Shown: positions 1-13,500, numbered from the stretch's first letter. The stretch: 64,000 nt of DNA from Metallyticus violacea (GCA_030762175.1 CM060841.1:7147001-7211000), one strand, 5' to 3'. Made by a program: numbers and translations. Notes: generated by a model from the letters alone, not told the origin.

Positions 1-190
1 TAAAAATTCTAAATATGGCTTCCTTCGGAAGGGAAGTAAGGCTGTGGGTCCCATGTCATACATTTACGACACAATAAAGAACCACAAGCCTGAAAAAAAG
101 AGGCCTCTGAGTAAAATCTATCTGTCGGCTGTTTCACGCCCTGATTTGAATGGGACATTGATGACCTGAGATGTTAAAGAGTGTCTGTAA
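1..190 (+). repeat. SINE family 2, 3' part
   Basis: This is the 3' portion of a tRNA-derived SINE; its head would lie left of the window. It matches, in reverse complement, the 3' two thirds of the copy at 40116-40391: the blocks around the conserved gggaagtaa segment, the ttacgacac segment and the final gatgacctgagatgtt segment are shared. The tail ends near the run of aaataaaccaaacc. It has no coding capacity. Confidence 0.75.
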
Positions 191-681
191 ATAAACCAAA
201 CCAAAAACAAAAAGTATCCTTAACCCAAAACCTACATACTGTGTGTTTCATGTCTGAATTGTGTACAATAGCAACTTTCCTTTGTGGGACTGACATATTA
301 TAGACAAATATTTCTTATTAAAAAAGAATGCATTCTTAATAAATGAAGAAAATGTTGGAACTATGCATTGGAGTGAAACTTAATATCTGATTTATATGCT
401 AAACTAGAAACATAATAAGCACATGTAATATTCTTAATTTATGGTAGTGCTGTAATATTGCTTACTGCTCATGTTATTGGAAATTTTACACCAAAAATCT
501 CAAAACAATAAAGTAAAAACTAAGAAGTTACCAAAATTGCAAACATTCAAATAGGTATGATTTCTGGCAATGAGTTTCAAAAGTGACATATGCAAGAAGG
601 AGGGTGAGATGACAGAGTTTAAAACTTTCCCTTGAAAGTTGGAATTTCTGTTCCTTAAAAAGATTATAGAAGAAGATAAGA

Positions 682-682
<1 letters not shown>

Positions 683-728
<46 letters not shown>
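683..728. repeat. (AT)n microsatellite
   Basis: Uninterrupted alternating AT dinucleotides for about 46 bp. Confidence 0.95.
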
Positions 729-732
<4 letters not shown>

Positions 733-940
733 TAAAGAGAAAATGAATCTTTTTATCTTAGTCTCTTAATATTCAATAAATATGTATCTTTTCTGTTTCT
801 GTGAGATTAATTAATTAATGAACATCCTTTGTTGGATTGATACCAAGTAATGCTGTTAAAGGTATAAGTACTGACTAATAAGAATAAGGCATAACCTACA
901 TAGTTTATCTTTCCATTTATATATTTATTAAACATAACAT

Positions 941-1003
941 ACCGCCTGTGGTGCCTCAGTAGTAAAAACGGGCGTTAAACACTACTCAAAAAAAAAAAAA
1001 ACA
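941..1003 (+). repeat. SINE family 1, tail-only copy
   Basis: Only the last ~46 bp of the family 1 consensus (from ccgcctgtggtgcctc to the aaacactactc end) is present, followed by a poly(A) run of about 15. No tRNA-like head or body is attached. The same truncation point is seen in the copy ending at 16690. It could be a severely 5'-truncated insertion or the 3' end of a partner LINE. Confidence 0.7.
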
Positions 1004-2162
1004 TAGCACTTTGAATTATTGACAATATTATTATCATAGTACCCATGTTGTAACCATTGGCATGAAAGAATGTTAAACAATTTTTGTTGATAAAAACAGC
1101 GAGACAGTTAAATATGTGCATTGTTGATTTTAAGAGCAGTATTGACTTTTAATTGTTACTGTCATTATCAAACTTTGGTTTACTCACATTTAGCATTTCT
1201 CATTAATGGTAAAATCAGGAGCTAATAATAAGTCATACCATTCTAAGTGATTGAAATCTTCAATTTTACAATACTTAACAAAATGTGTGTAATAACATGC
1301 AAAAATTGTAAATTTCACCCATTGTCAAGTGCTTCGTCACATTTGGTAAAATTGTTCTCAGTAGCAATTTTATATCTGCATTCATTTGAACGTTTTTCAT
1401 TATTTGGGTACTGTCAGTAATAAACTTTAAGAACATTTAATGAAGATATAGCCACAAGGGCTTAGTGCTCTCACTGCAATACTAAGAAATTAAAGTTAGT
1501 ACTTAAAAGGAACAGCAATTTCAATTACAGCAAAAATCATTAAATAGTACACATTTCTAGCATCTACAAAGGTGTTAATTTATGACTTTTAGTTCATTTG
1601 TTTACTAAAACATTTCTGAAATAAAGACATGAACATTTAAATAAACACAAAATTTATTTTCTTAAATATCTGAATTATTATCTGATTTTTGGATTCAAAA
1701 TATTGATTTTCACTGAAATCAGTTTTTTTTCTGAATACACACTTTTTGAGGGGGGGGGGGGGGGAGTCCAGCATAAGTTAAAATGTGAAGTAATTCTATA
1801 TGTGTTGAAACTCTTCTGATGTTGTTGTTGACTGAAAGTATAACCTCAGAAGCTAGAAAAAATATATTCATTAACTTTGTGCTATGGGTAACATCTGTGA
1901 TGATTTCATTTTCTGTTAAAAGGGAATCACATAACAAGAAAACATAGCATATATAAACAATTAAACTGGCATGGCAAATCACAAATATTCTAAAATAATA
2001 AAATTACTTTATTAAATTCACATTAAAAGCTTACAATTATAAATTCTTAAAAAACTGTCTGCCTTATAATTGCAAAATTAAATGCAGCTGATATCTTTCA
2101 CATCAGAATTCTTTAGTCCAGACTGAAATAACCCACAGTAGTATATCCCTCCCTCATATAGA

Positions 2163-2442
2163 CCACCATGGGTGGCAGAGGTCGTTAAGATGCGGACTCG
2201 TGAGGGCGAGGTCTGGGGTTCAAATTCCACAGGACCATCCTCCTTGACTGAGGTTTTTTCCAGGTTTTCCTCAGTCCTCATAAATGGTAATGTTGGGGAG
2301 GTACCCTAAACTGAGGCCTGGAATGCTTCCTTTAAAAATAAAAAAAAAAATAAAATACAATAAAAAAAACCCCAATTTATCATTTCACATATCATCAATG
2401 TCCACTTGTGATGCCTCAGTAGTAAAAACGGGTGTTAAAAAA
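2163..2442 (+). repeat. SINE family 1, near full length
   Basis: The head resembles a Leu/Ser-type tRNA: an A-box-like ggcagaggtcgttaag followed by a B-box-like ggggttcaaattcc. A body containing the conserved cctcagtcctcataaatggt block follows. The element ends with the family tail and an A-rich run. The same order is seen at 63047-63351. It is a retroposon, not a functional tRNA. Confidence 0.85.
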
Positions 2443-3962
2443 AAAGGAGAGAGAGGGAAAGGGTGGGAGGAGTAATGAAGGAGTGAGAGAGACAGGTATC
2501 CACCTAAACCATCTTGGAAGAAAATGTGATCTGATTTCAATGTTTATTTAGTTTTTTTTTTACTCAGATTATGAATACTATGAGTATACTAACTCCCTCC
2601 CCCTCCCCAAAAAGGACAGGTCCCTTAAGTTCTGCTCATGTCATGTCTCTACAGCCCTTAGTCTCATTCTGTCAAAACCAGTGACATCATTATACATTTA
2701 CTGATAGTCCGAGCACGGTTAAAAACATGTGTCTAGCAATGAGAGCTAACAAAGTTTGAATCCTACCTATGCGTGAACTGTTTACTTGTTATTCTTTTTT
2801 GCAAGTAAAAATAATGTTTAGAACAAGGGTATAGCTTTAATTGCAAAGACTCATTTGAATTTTAAGGCAGCTCTTCTCTCCCTCTCACATGATTACATGC
2901 ATACTTTTGCAACACATGCACTCAAGGAAAAAGTAAAGTAATATTTATTTTCAAAATATATGGGAAATTAAATTATTTTTAAATTAAATAAAGGCAATTT
3001 GCATTTCCTTTTTAGTTTTTCACTTTAGAATATTTTAATATTAATATTTATTGAAATGCTAAGAAAAGTACAAAGAAGCCCCCACTTCTATAGCTAAGGC
3101 CATTCTTAGGTGTGACCTCTCGCAATTACAATTATTGTATTACAATAAATTTACTAAATAAATTATAAACTATCATAATTATTCTTATTCTAATTCTTAG
3201 AACAAAACAAAATAAAAATAAAATAGAGAACCCCCTGGCTAACACAGACTGTCAATGCTAACCTCTTATCTTTTGTTCATCATTAGTCTCCTACTGGAAC
3301 TCCAAAAGATAGATGTTTAGCCACGTTTCAGAGAGCTTTTTATGACATCAGAGGATTCTCTTTCAATGTCCCTTCTTTGTTTATTTTCTTCATTACTTCT
3401 CTATTAAGCTCCTTCTCTGGTTCCAAATGTCAATTCTTCTTGAATTCATTAACTACATATATCATCAATTGGGGCCACATTCATTCTTCTTTACTTTCTT
3501 TAAATAAATATTTCCCCAAAATATCCATTTATGATCTATGCTTAAAAATGTTTCTACGTGCTATTTACTTTATTTTCTTTAAATAAATATTTCCCCAAAG
3601 TATCCATTTGTGACCTGTGTTTAAAATGTTTCTACATACTATTTCTTTATTCAATATGAACCATTTCTTTAGAATACGTATTAATGTGGCATTTATTTTG
3701 AAAATGAAGGTGATTAATTTACATTTTATGTTTGAGCATAAGTCCCTTAAAATTAAAATATATTTTCATTAAAATATGCATTATATTAAACTTAATTTTG
3801 CTTGCAAAATATAACAAATATTAAATTCAACCATGATGAAGGATTCAAGCCTTTACATAAATAAGTTTAACAAGATTAGATGGCAATCTGAGCAGCAAAT
3901 AAGTATTTTAAGATTTATAGTTAAACAAAGCATACTCAGAAATCTATTTTTTCTGTTTTCAG
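2443..3962. other. AT-rich DNA before the visible T-box exons
   Basis: No exon is recognised. A direct repeat of about 79-bp period lies at roughly 3490-3660. A poly-pyrimidine tract and CAG at 3955-3962 form the acceptor of the first visible T-box exon, so at least the right end is intron. Confidence 0.5.
3492..3660 (+). repeat. Two-copy tandem repeat, about 79-bp period
   Basis: The segment starting tttctttaaataaatatttc recurs 79 bp downstream with a handful of substitutions, mostly transitions. It extends through the gtttctac motif. It is noncoding. Confidence 0.8.
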
Positions 3963-5177
3963 AATGAGAAGATTACACAGCTGAAAATCTATAATAATCC
4001 TTTTGCCAAAGGTTTCAGGGAGAGTGGCTTATCAAATGTAAAAAGACGAAAGGAAATGAAAGGTATTTTAAAATCAATTGAACTTTAAAAATAATGCTAT
4101 TAAGAAATCCTATCACTCACTGCTGTATGCTGACCAGCATGCATTTATTAACATTATACATTTTTTTAAGAATATCCGTTCCATCTTCTCTCTTGCCTAC
4201 ATCTGCAGTTAATTTATGTTAATGCATGAATTAGTAGTACAAAGATACCAGCTTAAGGCCATAAGTTGATTTGTAATTTGTACATTCAAAAATATCCTTT
4301 AATTGCTCTCAGAGTGTTGGAACTTTATTAATTTTTCACTACAAACAACCAAGAAATCAGTACAATTATTTGGAAACACTTGTTCCACCTGTCGAAATAA
4401 ACTATATTACCATTCCAGTTTTTAATACGTTCAGGAATCAAATACAGTAAAATGAACATAAAATCTCTTCTAGCTAATATATTTAAAACATTTAAAAACT
4501 CTTAATAGCTTCATTCCTATGGGATAGAATCACTCTGAATTAAAATTAATTTAAAATATATTTTAACTCAGACCGATTCTATCCCATAGGAATGAAGCCA
4601 TTAAGAGTTTTTAAATGTTTTAAATATTTTAGAAGAGATTTCATGCTCATTATTCTGTTGTTAAAACAAATTTAATGTAATGAATTATGTTGCAGAGGAA
4701 ATGTCCAGAAAACGAAGATGTTCAGATGGAACTTCAGTTTCTTCGACCTGTTCTTCAACTTCATTAGATAGTCTTCAAGTTTCCCCACAGCCAGAAGATG
4801 TACATAGTCACAGTATAGGGCAGTGTGAAGGTGTTCCACAAAGTGATCAATTTGTATTGGAACAAAGAATAAGTTCTCCCACACTTCCTGATTCAAGATG
4901 TTGTGATCTGGTATCAAGAGTATCAGGCATGGATTTGAGTTCATCATCATTGCCAACATTCTTCAGATCTTGGGAAACTGTTTATGAGCCCAGACCCTCC
5001 ATGTGGAGGTTACCATACTTGGTGCCACCTCCTCCTCCAATGTTTCCAACATTCTCTCCCTTTTTACCATATCCTTATCCTTCTGGACTTTTTTTTCCCC
5101 ACCAGCTTCCTCCATCACCTCTAATGGACCTCAGTATGCAACCCAAGGACTATTCCATTCATGACAGAACTAGTTAA
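3963..5177 (+). CDS. T-box transcription factor, last two exons (partial)
   Basis: This is a nuclear sequence-specific DNA-binding factor. Only the 3' end of the gene is in the window. Exon 3963-4062 encodes the C-terminal edge of the T-box: it begins [20 protein letters not shown], and the KITQLKI and NPFAKGFR blocks are diagnostic of the family. It ends in phase 1 before a GTATTT donor. Exon 4696-5177 continues in frame after an acceptor at 4691-4695 and adds basic KR clusters, a Ser-rich stretch, then a Pro/Phe-rich tail with [10 protein letters not shown] and PYPYP. Stop is TAA at 5175-5177. The visible part is 193 aa. The short tail and the GFRE...KRR context suggest the Tbx6/Dorsocross group, though an omb/Tbx2 relative is not excluded. 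Poly(A) signals follow from about 5509. A 210-bp inverted repeat sits in the intron just before the last exon. Confidence 0.88.
4445..4658. repeat. Long inverted repeat (MITE-like) in the T-box intron
   Basis: Two arms of about 85 bp (about 4445-4533 and 4570-4658) are reverse complements with few mismatches and are separated by about 36 bp of AT-rich spacer. The shared core includes ttcattcctatgggatagaa and its complement. There is no coding capacity. It lies about 37 bp upstream of the final T-box exon, close to where a branch point would be expected. Confidence 0.9.
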
Positions 5178-7985
5178 CTGTTTCTGTCGCATGTCTACGA
5201 AACCTATACCATGCTGTATATATTTGTAGCAATATATATTATTATTTTCTACTTATATTATGTATGCTTTTATTAGCACCTTTGTATATGCATAGATAAA
5301 TTTTATTTATGCAGTTGTACATCTGAAAAGTGTTTTCTGTAGATATGTACAGTTATACTATTGTATGAAAAAATTTATAATTTTTTATGACTGAGATGCC
5401 ATAGCTTCTGTGATCATATTTATTTAATGCAAACTATTAATTAAGATAAGATAAATAATTTTCATTTTGTATTATTTTTTTACATTGTACCATAATGTAT
5501 TTTATTTAAATAAAATATGAGTTATTATGCTATTTCCAGATTTATTGTAAATTTCTGGATTTTTTCATACAGGTTAAAACAAGTCTTAATTAAATTGTTT
5601 AGCAGATTTGCACTATTTATCCCTTGCAGAAGAATGTGTAACTACCTCCACAGTTCTGTACAGTAGTTCCTCTAAAAATCTTGGCTGGCTCTATCTTTTA
5701 CACTTATACAGTGCATACATGCTCCTGATAGGATGGTTGTATGTTGTAGTGCACAGCTCTGTGTTGAGTTTTAGAGCAGATTCTATTATTTTATGGGGCA
5801 GTTTAAATGACAGGGTCTGCCGATCTGTAATGTATAAAAGTAAACTTTGCATTATGCACATTTTCTGAAGTTTGCCTATTTGGGATGTGTGCAGCTGAAT
5901 TATGTACTGCCACTTCCGCTCTACTCCCATGAGCATGGAAAGAAAAAAATGTATGCACCATATTAACAATAACAGTCTTGTCATTCTGTCAACGTGTATA
6001 CTGCTTTATGGCTTTTAACATGTAATGTTTACATCTTGTATGAGCTGTATACTTCTGATATTGGTATACTTGAACAGGTATAGAGGAAGAAAATTATGCT
6101 TTGTAATGGGAACTGTGCAGAGAACTGACCTACAATTTCCTCAAAATATGCTTCATATCTTATATATTTGTACTGTGATTACATTTAATCTTTCTAGCTC
6201 TTGTATGCGATCTGTAACAGATGTCTGTTATTGTGTGGAGTATTGCATTTCATTTCTCGTTTATGTCTGATACTTAAGTAATGGTTGAGAGATTTGCTAT
6301 AGAAGAACTTTCATTTATTAAAACTTTTTAAAATATTAATCACTTGCTCCAGTGCCATGGAGAGTTTCGAGAATGTCTTCATGAGGTTGATCCATCTGAA
6401 AGTACTATAGTTCATGAAATAGTGAATAATTTAAAACAACAGTGCTAGATTAAAACAATTATTCACAAAATTAACACAACACTCCAGGGTCAGCCATATA
6501 TCAGCACACTTAGAATATTTAATGCATTCATTTATCAACTACATTTAACAGCAGTATTGCAGATTATGAAACATGTGCTACTTTTTCAAATTTAACAAAT
6601 TACACTTTATAATTGCATTTACTTATTTTACAGCCCTTTGATATATTTGTAGTTTCTTTGTTGAGATTCACGTTTTCTATTTTTATCAAACATTGTATTT
6701 TTTTGTATGACTGAAATAATTACACATTTTTTATTGTGCAGTGCATTAAAATCTCAAGAACTCTTGATTTATTTTATTATATTAGTAATCTACTTAAGAG
6801 ATGCAGGTAAATGTTTTTTTTATAAAGAAAATTCCTATTGTATAAAAGACCCACAAATACTAAATGAAGTTGACAACCTCCCCCACAGGAATTAAGTGCT
6901 TGCAGCAAATAAGGTATACCATTGTACACCTATACTTATTCTAACAGTAGCACAGCTCTATTGCAAGTCCTATGATGATCAACCAGCCAACAGAAACAAT
7001 GAGAACTTGCTACTCCATGAAGTGACAAAGATGCACTATGATAAACCCAATGTTTATCAAGCTATTTTGAACCTGTCAACTAATATATTCGAATTTTTGT
7101 TTCTTTAGTTGCTTTCTGTCAATTTGAAAATGTGTTATATATTGTAAGGATTACAGAAAAATACTGTTTTTAATTGCATTGAGTTAATAATTCTTCTCTT
7201 AAAATATATTCAAAGTATATGGTCAGCAAAATAACTGTTACATCTCTGAAAGAGATTTTAATCAAATACATTTTTTCAAGATTGGCTGAGGAAACAGAAA
7301 ATATCAGTGAATCATAAAAAATTAAAGAGCAAAATAATGGGGATGTTACAATAGTATTTTAGCATCACAGTTTTAACTTCCAAGTATTTGGATTTTATAT
7401 ATTTTTATTGCTGAATTATTCTCAGCTACTGTCGATAGGTTAGTCCTAATTTTAGAATGATTTATACAGATAGCTAGCTGCTCCTTTTTGCTGAACATTT
7501 TATTTCTTAGATCTGCAAAACAAGACTTGTGTGATTTAAATAAATTGAAATATTTAAGCAATATTTGCTTATTAAATAATGTAATGGCAGAATTTAAAAA
7601 TACCTTTGGGGATCTGAGCATCCTCCTTTCAGTATGTGTATCAATTTAAATGTCTAAATAAACAGTACACATTTCTTAAAATATTATTGGCTTATCTCAG
7701 TTCGATATGTGTGTCTGTTTCCATCATGATTGCTGTGCATATGCATACAAATAGAATGGCAAAAAAATAGATGTGTTTTCCTTTGTTTAGAATTTGAACA
7801 CTGCTGTGCATATACTCTGCATTTCTTATTTTTCTACCATCTTTTAGTGGATTATGTATAATTCCTAATATTGTGGAATAATTTGGAACTTCTAGCTTTG
7901 CCTTACCTTTAATTGAGATGATTTAAATAAAAAACATTATCCTTTTCCAAAAAAATATAGCATAATTACTGTAATTTATACATTT
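5178..7985. other. T-box 3' UTR and intergenic DNA
   Basis: The segment just after the stop is AT-rich and probably 3' UTR, with an AATAAA at 5509-5514 and more AT-rich sequence beyond. No other gene or recognisable mobile element was found. The short open frames present lack family resemblance. Confidence 0.5.
5509..5514 (+). terminator. Candidate poly(A) signal of the T-box gene
   Basis: AATAAA within an AT-rich 3' region, 332 bp after the stop codon. Other weaker signals are possible. Confidence 0.4.
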
Positions 7986-7989
7986 GCAT

Positions 7990-8115
7990 TAGTGAGGTCC
8001 TGGGCTCAATATCCTTAGGGCCAGCATTCCTGACCTTGGGTTTTTTTACGGTTTCCCCTGGTTACTTAGGTAAATGCTAGGGTGGATATTTTACTTTCTA
8101 TATATTTTCTGCTCT
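7990..8115 (+). repeat. Degenerate SINE-like element
   Basis: A B-box-like gggctcaatatcc is followed by a block with cggtttcccctggttactta and aaatgctaggg, an arrangement common in insect tRNA-derived retroposons. It differs from families 1 and 2. The GC-richer stretch to 8460 may belong to the same or an adjoining repeat. Confidence 0.45.
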
Positions 8116-8792
8116 TCCATTTCATATCATTTCATTCTAATGATTCTATTACAGGTTTGAAAGTACCAGGGCAGTGTGATAACTTGCACTTTCTGAAAGT
8201 TTCTGCCCCAGTATGGAAGGACACCTTCTGAGGGGCTTGAACTCTTTGAGGAGGGGACCTCCACTTGGCATGGGAATGTTCTATCTAGAAACATGTTAGG
8301 GACCCTATGTCCATGCAGTCACTGCCCTTGGATCCTGCTGCCCAATGTCTCTCTCATCTCATCCCTTCCTCCTGGAGGTAACTCCATTGGGAGGTGCAGG
8401 CACAAACAGCCAGCTATGACCAAGGCTGAAGTACCAAAGCATCCTCCTCTGCCTCATACAATTTAGTAAGGCAGAAAATTAAACTATAACACCTTACTAA
8501 TGTTTAAGATAACCCTTCACTTGTAACTAGAATGGTAATTAACAATAACAAATTTATCTCACTTTGTTCCACTGCAGGCAACCAACAGCAATAAATAGCA
8601 TAATAATTAAATAACTAGTTTGTGCAATAATACCTGAGATTGTACTGATTATTGATCTTGGGTACGCTGCTGTGAGGCTGAAGAGAAGACCAACATATGG
8701 AACTGTTGCATTAAGCAATTAGGTTCAACATAGTAGTTATAGAAATAGAATTAAATCCTTAAATTGCTGTGCAATGATCAAAATTAATTCCA

Positions 8793-9060
8793 ATTTTGTA
8801 CCAGAGGATCATCATTGATAGACTACACAATGCTGTATCAAAACTCTATAATGCTGAACCCTGGATACTGAATCTAACAGACAATAGAAGAACAGAAACT
8901 TGTGAAATGAGATTTATAAGAAGGTTGCTAGAATTAACTTTAAGAGATAAAGTGAGGAGTGCAGAGATTAGAACAGAAATGGACATAAAAACAATATTGT
9001 TGAATAGATAGTAGGGATGGAAAATGAGAGCATATGTCTCAATAAGCTTGAAAATTTCTC
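8793..9060 (+). mobile_element. LINE reverse-transcriptase C-terminal relic
   Basis: The frame from 8796 to 9011 reads a conserved LINE C-terminal pattern: a YNAEPWIL block (ancestrally YGSETW-like), then ETCEMRFIRRLLELTLRDKV and an IRTEM block. This is the usual ...EMRFLRR..G.TLRDR...IR arrangement following the RT core. Only the C-terminal piece is present, in an AT-rich setting, so it is a 5'-truncated or decayed copy. Confidence 0.65.
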
Positions 9061-10544
9061 GATAACTTAAAAAAAGACTAAGCATGCTTCTGATGCCATA
9101 TATGCTGAGAGCAAAAACATTCTATGACTTTTAGGCCAGCTGGACAAGTCAGGAAATGCTTGAACTTTCAATGCACAGACAGATATATGTACAAACAGGA
9201 AAACAGATGATAGGTTTGATTTACACCAATGAATCCAAGAAGCTGATAGAAGAAATCAGCCATTTCATTTGATCCCGAGTCTTCGCTTTATGTTAGATGG
9301 GAAAGATCTGCACCCTCGTGCTTGTGACACATAGAATTTCATTGTATTTTAGCATACATTGATGGCTAACAAGAGAAGATTTCACAGAAGTGCTAGAAAA
9401 GAAAGTGATACATAATATTTGTTCCCAATGCATTGGTTTTGAAAGTAAAAATAAATCACATATGATGTGGCATTTCAAGAGCCATGAGATAAGTCAAGGT
9501 ATTCAAGCATTGGCCAATTGGAATTAATATTTTGTTTGATTTTTGAACTGGGTTTTGTTCTTTTTGATTTCATTTTGACAAATAACAGCTATATTAATAT
9601 TAACATAAATATAACGCCAGGGAAGACCCTATATGGTACTCTGATGGCAAGAACTTGTAAAAAAAAATATTTCACATGCAGATTAAACCAAATTATGATC
9701 CTATAAGACAGCTCAAGGCTCCCATTTCTAGAGAGCAATGTTTACAGCACATTGTGTTTAGCATATGCATGCAAACAATACGGCATGATTTACTTTTGCT
9801 CAAGAGGAGTTATGAGAATCTTGAGATTTTGGCTGACACCTCGAGACTCTCACGCAAGACAAATTTTCATCCCTAAGAGGTAGTACAATATGGAAAGAAC
9901 TGGAAAATCATGTCCCATCCTCTTACCAACTACTATAGCAAATATTCTTTTATAACCCAAATGGAAGACAAGACATAAGAATGACTGAGAAGATGTGGAA
10001 ATACCAATTTCAAGACCAGAGATATCTATGGTGCAGAACGGGATAAACCCCAATCTTTGATAAAGTAGAAGAAGAAGATCTATTAGTGAATGTCAGCACA
10101 GAGCAATTGTACAGATCTGTCTCAGCAAAAGAAATTCAGATGGATCAGAAAATGTAAAACACGACAACAATTCCATAGTGTAATACTTATGCTCACCAGA
10201 GATCAAGATTGTTCAGTCTTTATAATGCATTACCATCTGTGCTAAAGGAGAAAGTTCTGAGCTCCTAAATTGAATATAGGCACTGCTCTTGCTAATTAAA
10301 TCAAGATACAAAACTAGGTCTTATGATGTACAATATACAGCAGCAACTATATGTGATAATTACATTTGGAATGATCTGTTGCATTTGTTTTTATAGTTTT
10401 AAATACTAATATCACTTTGTATTTACACATGAAAAAGGAGGGTTGTTACTGCATTTTCATTTTTAAACAAATTAGAGGAAACTCACACGCATTTCTATAA
10501 TAAATTCATTATATTTTTATTTCTACAATAAATAACTCTTAACA
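9061..10544. other. Intergenic DNA between the LINE relic and mRpS23
   Basis: No gene recognised. The sequence is slightly less AT-rich than its surroundings and may hold decayed transposon sequence, but I could not assign it. An AATAAA on the minus strand at 10516-10521 belongs to the next gene. Confidence 0.4.
10516..10521 (-). terminator. Poly(A) signal of mRpS23
   Basis: On the minus strand AATAAA lies 24 bases after the TAA stop of mRpS23, an ordinary distance for a short 3' UTR. Confidence 0.6.
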
Positions 10545-13500
10545 CTAATCTTTAAAAATATCTTTAACGTTTACATTAGATTCAGAGAGTTCTTCTTTCC
10601 TTTGAGCATCTTGAAAAGAAGATACAAAAGTGGTTTGTGCAACATTACTACTTGAGATTTTATCATTACTAAATTTTTCTTTACTAATCTGACCTTGAGC
10701 TTTAAATATATCTAAGGCTTCAGCATATAAATTTTCTTCTGGTGTTTTCTCTTTTGCTTTCAAATTATTGTAAATGGCAATGAATTTCTGACAGGCAGTT
10801 TGAGTCTCTCTGTCTGCTAAATTTACCATGTATTTGTAGTCCTTATGGAATTTCCTGAAACAAAGAAATTTATGATTTCTTATACTTTAGCATCTATCCC
10901 TCTTACATTCTAACAAGTAAAACTAAATTCAAATGGTTCCTATCTGATCAAAGAATTGCCCTTAAACCTTCTTGGTCACTGATGACTGATGCACTCATTC
11001 ATATGAACATGCATGCACACTAACTGCAGTCAAATAGGGCCAAATAGAAAGGAAAGATTTATGATAAAAATCCTTCCAGATAAATTAGAAAGTAATTATT
11101 ATGTATCCTTTTCATGAATTCCTTTAAAAATTCCTTTAATGTTTAAAAGAATAAGCATTTTTAAAAGCAGTAAATTTAACAAATAATATGTGAGTTCAGT
11201 TATGAGGATAAAAATAAGTCAATGGCAAAAATGTACAAAAAAATCTGCATATTTCTTGGGAACTCTTTCACTAACCTTTGAAATGTTACCAGAAGCCAAA
11301 AACAAACTAAAAGAAATACTGCTAATATTAGAATTTATATAATTCATATTTTATATGAACATATTGTAATTTACTCACTTGCGCATGTCCATACTTTGCT
11401 TAGGATGAAATACGTTTTGATTGATTTATTTTATTTTATTTATCTATTTTATCTAGTTGAAAACTACTCGGTATAGAATATAAAACATGATTTGCATACA
11501 GTGTTTGTAAGATTTAGTTATTATCATGTTGTCAACCCTGACAATTTGTTATAAATTTTAAGTGATTGTTGTCGGCAAGCTGAAAGTTTTTGTGGTCTCT
11601 TTCAACAAATCAATATCAAGTGTTTTTTTGGCCAGAAGTCACCAAATCAGCAGAACTTATTAACCGCTAGCACTACACTCAATTGAAATGGATATATTTT
11701 TGATGAAGTGGTAATTGTTAATGAGATACTAGGCAAATTTAAGTTATCCTCTGTAAAAAAAAATGTAAATCATTGGATACATATATTTAAAGAACTGGCT
11801 ACTCTAGCTAAATGTGTATATTATATACATTAGAGAAGGTAATAGAATTTATTTCCTGTCTTCCTGGTACATCAGCATCAGTAGAAAGGATATTCACTCT
11901 TGTGAAAAACATGTGGACTCCACAGAGAAATAAACTAGTAGTCAGTAAAGTTAAAAAGCTTGATGCAAATTAAATTAAATTAAGCTCTCTGTTGTTATGA
12001 AGCTAATAAATTGATTCAATCAAAGGAAATACTTTTATGAGAGAGGTACTGTTTTCCTATAAATAAGACTGGTGAAAAGAGCCAGCCCTCAATAAACAAC
12101 ATGTTATGATTTTTTAAAATTGCGTTTAACACTCATTTTTAATGTTGAGGCTTCACTGTAGTTTAAACAGGATAATGTAACAGCCTAATGCAATTATTAA
12201 AATTTAAATTTATTGAAATACTAAGACAAAAAAAAAATACAATAGGTATTTTCCTAAATTATTATTTTTAAATTAATCCTTTAATTATTCTTACTCCAAT
12301 TCTTATATCATTACAATTAATAATAACTTAAATAATTAATAAGAAGCTTGTGAGTTGATTTAATACTCTTATGTTCTTTAATATACTTGGTCATTAGCAT
12401 TCCATTCAATTCGGGACATGAAACATATAATTAAATTTTGCTCAGAGGCCTCTTCTTTTATGTTTGAGGTTCTTTTATATGCTGTAAATCCACAAAATGG
12501 GACAACAGCTTTACTTCCCTTTCTGAAAAACCATAAGGATGCACTATATGCAGATACCTTTAGATGAAGACAAATAGAAAGAAAATATTCAGTAATGTGA
12601 ATAATCAAAAAATTTACACATACAAAGGAAGTCTTAAGTTTTTTGTCGAACAACTATTATTTTTTAATCTACGTGTCCTAAAATGAGATCAAACATAAAT
12701 TTATTTAGCAACAAATAATTTGCAATGCCTAGGATTTTGGACAAAATATATTATTTGGCAATAGTTGCCAATTGTTTGAAGTATAAAACACAGATGAAAT
12801 GATGAGAATTATTTTAGTAAGTTAATGTAAAATCTGAAAAGTATATGCTTTACTTACGCTCTAATCTCATCCTCAGCATAGAATATTTCTTTGACTGGAA
12901 TATCGGGGACTGGTCTATCATACCTTGGTTCAAATTTTGGAGGAAATGCCTTATATACATCATACCACAAAGGCTTATCTTCCGGTTTCATTGCTCCACT
13001 TTTAAGTAAACCAGTTACTCTGAAATTAATGGTGGTAAGTATTATTTCTCTAATCAGAATGTATCACTTCAATTATTGCAGTTAAAACACATTAAATTAG
13101 CTATTAAACATTATGTTTTGCCTAGGATAATATTATCTATATCCCTTATTAGTTAAAATATAATAAATGCTCCAGGAGATGTAAGGGAAGTATTATCCAT
13201 ATTATCATATTCTACAATATGATGAATGCTTGCTACACTAAGAAACAAGAGTTTCATTTTCTGCTATTCTAATTTAGACATATGAACTCTTTTTCAGGAT
13301 TTATTATCTATATCTTTCCCATAATTTATGAACTTTTGAATGAGAACGCTACAGTTCTTTAAGATCTCATCTGTCCAGTGTTATACTCCTCCTGAAGGGG
13401 GGAGGGTAGTTCTAACCCCTTCAGATGATTCTGCAAAAGCAATTCAGGCTCTGTACATTATTTCTGATGTTAATAAAAACACCTTTCTTCCAAAAGTTCA

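Larger units (their letters stand above)
191..2140. other. Intergenic or intronic AT-rich DNA
   Basis: I see no gene here. It holds an AT microsatellite at 683-728, a SINE tail at 941-1003 and a 15-base G run at 1750-1764. It lies 5' of the visible T-box exons, so it may be intron of that gene. Confidence 0.5.

Noticed and set aside
1719..1982. 87-aa open frame
   Set aside because: It ends across a homopolymer-coded Pro run and has no recognisable domain; composition is that of random AT-rich DNA.
5608..6270. Open frames of 81-97 aa after the T-box gene
   Set aside because: They overlap on both strands, are rich in codons expected by chance in AT-rich sequence, and lie in probable 3' UTR.
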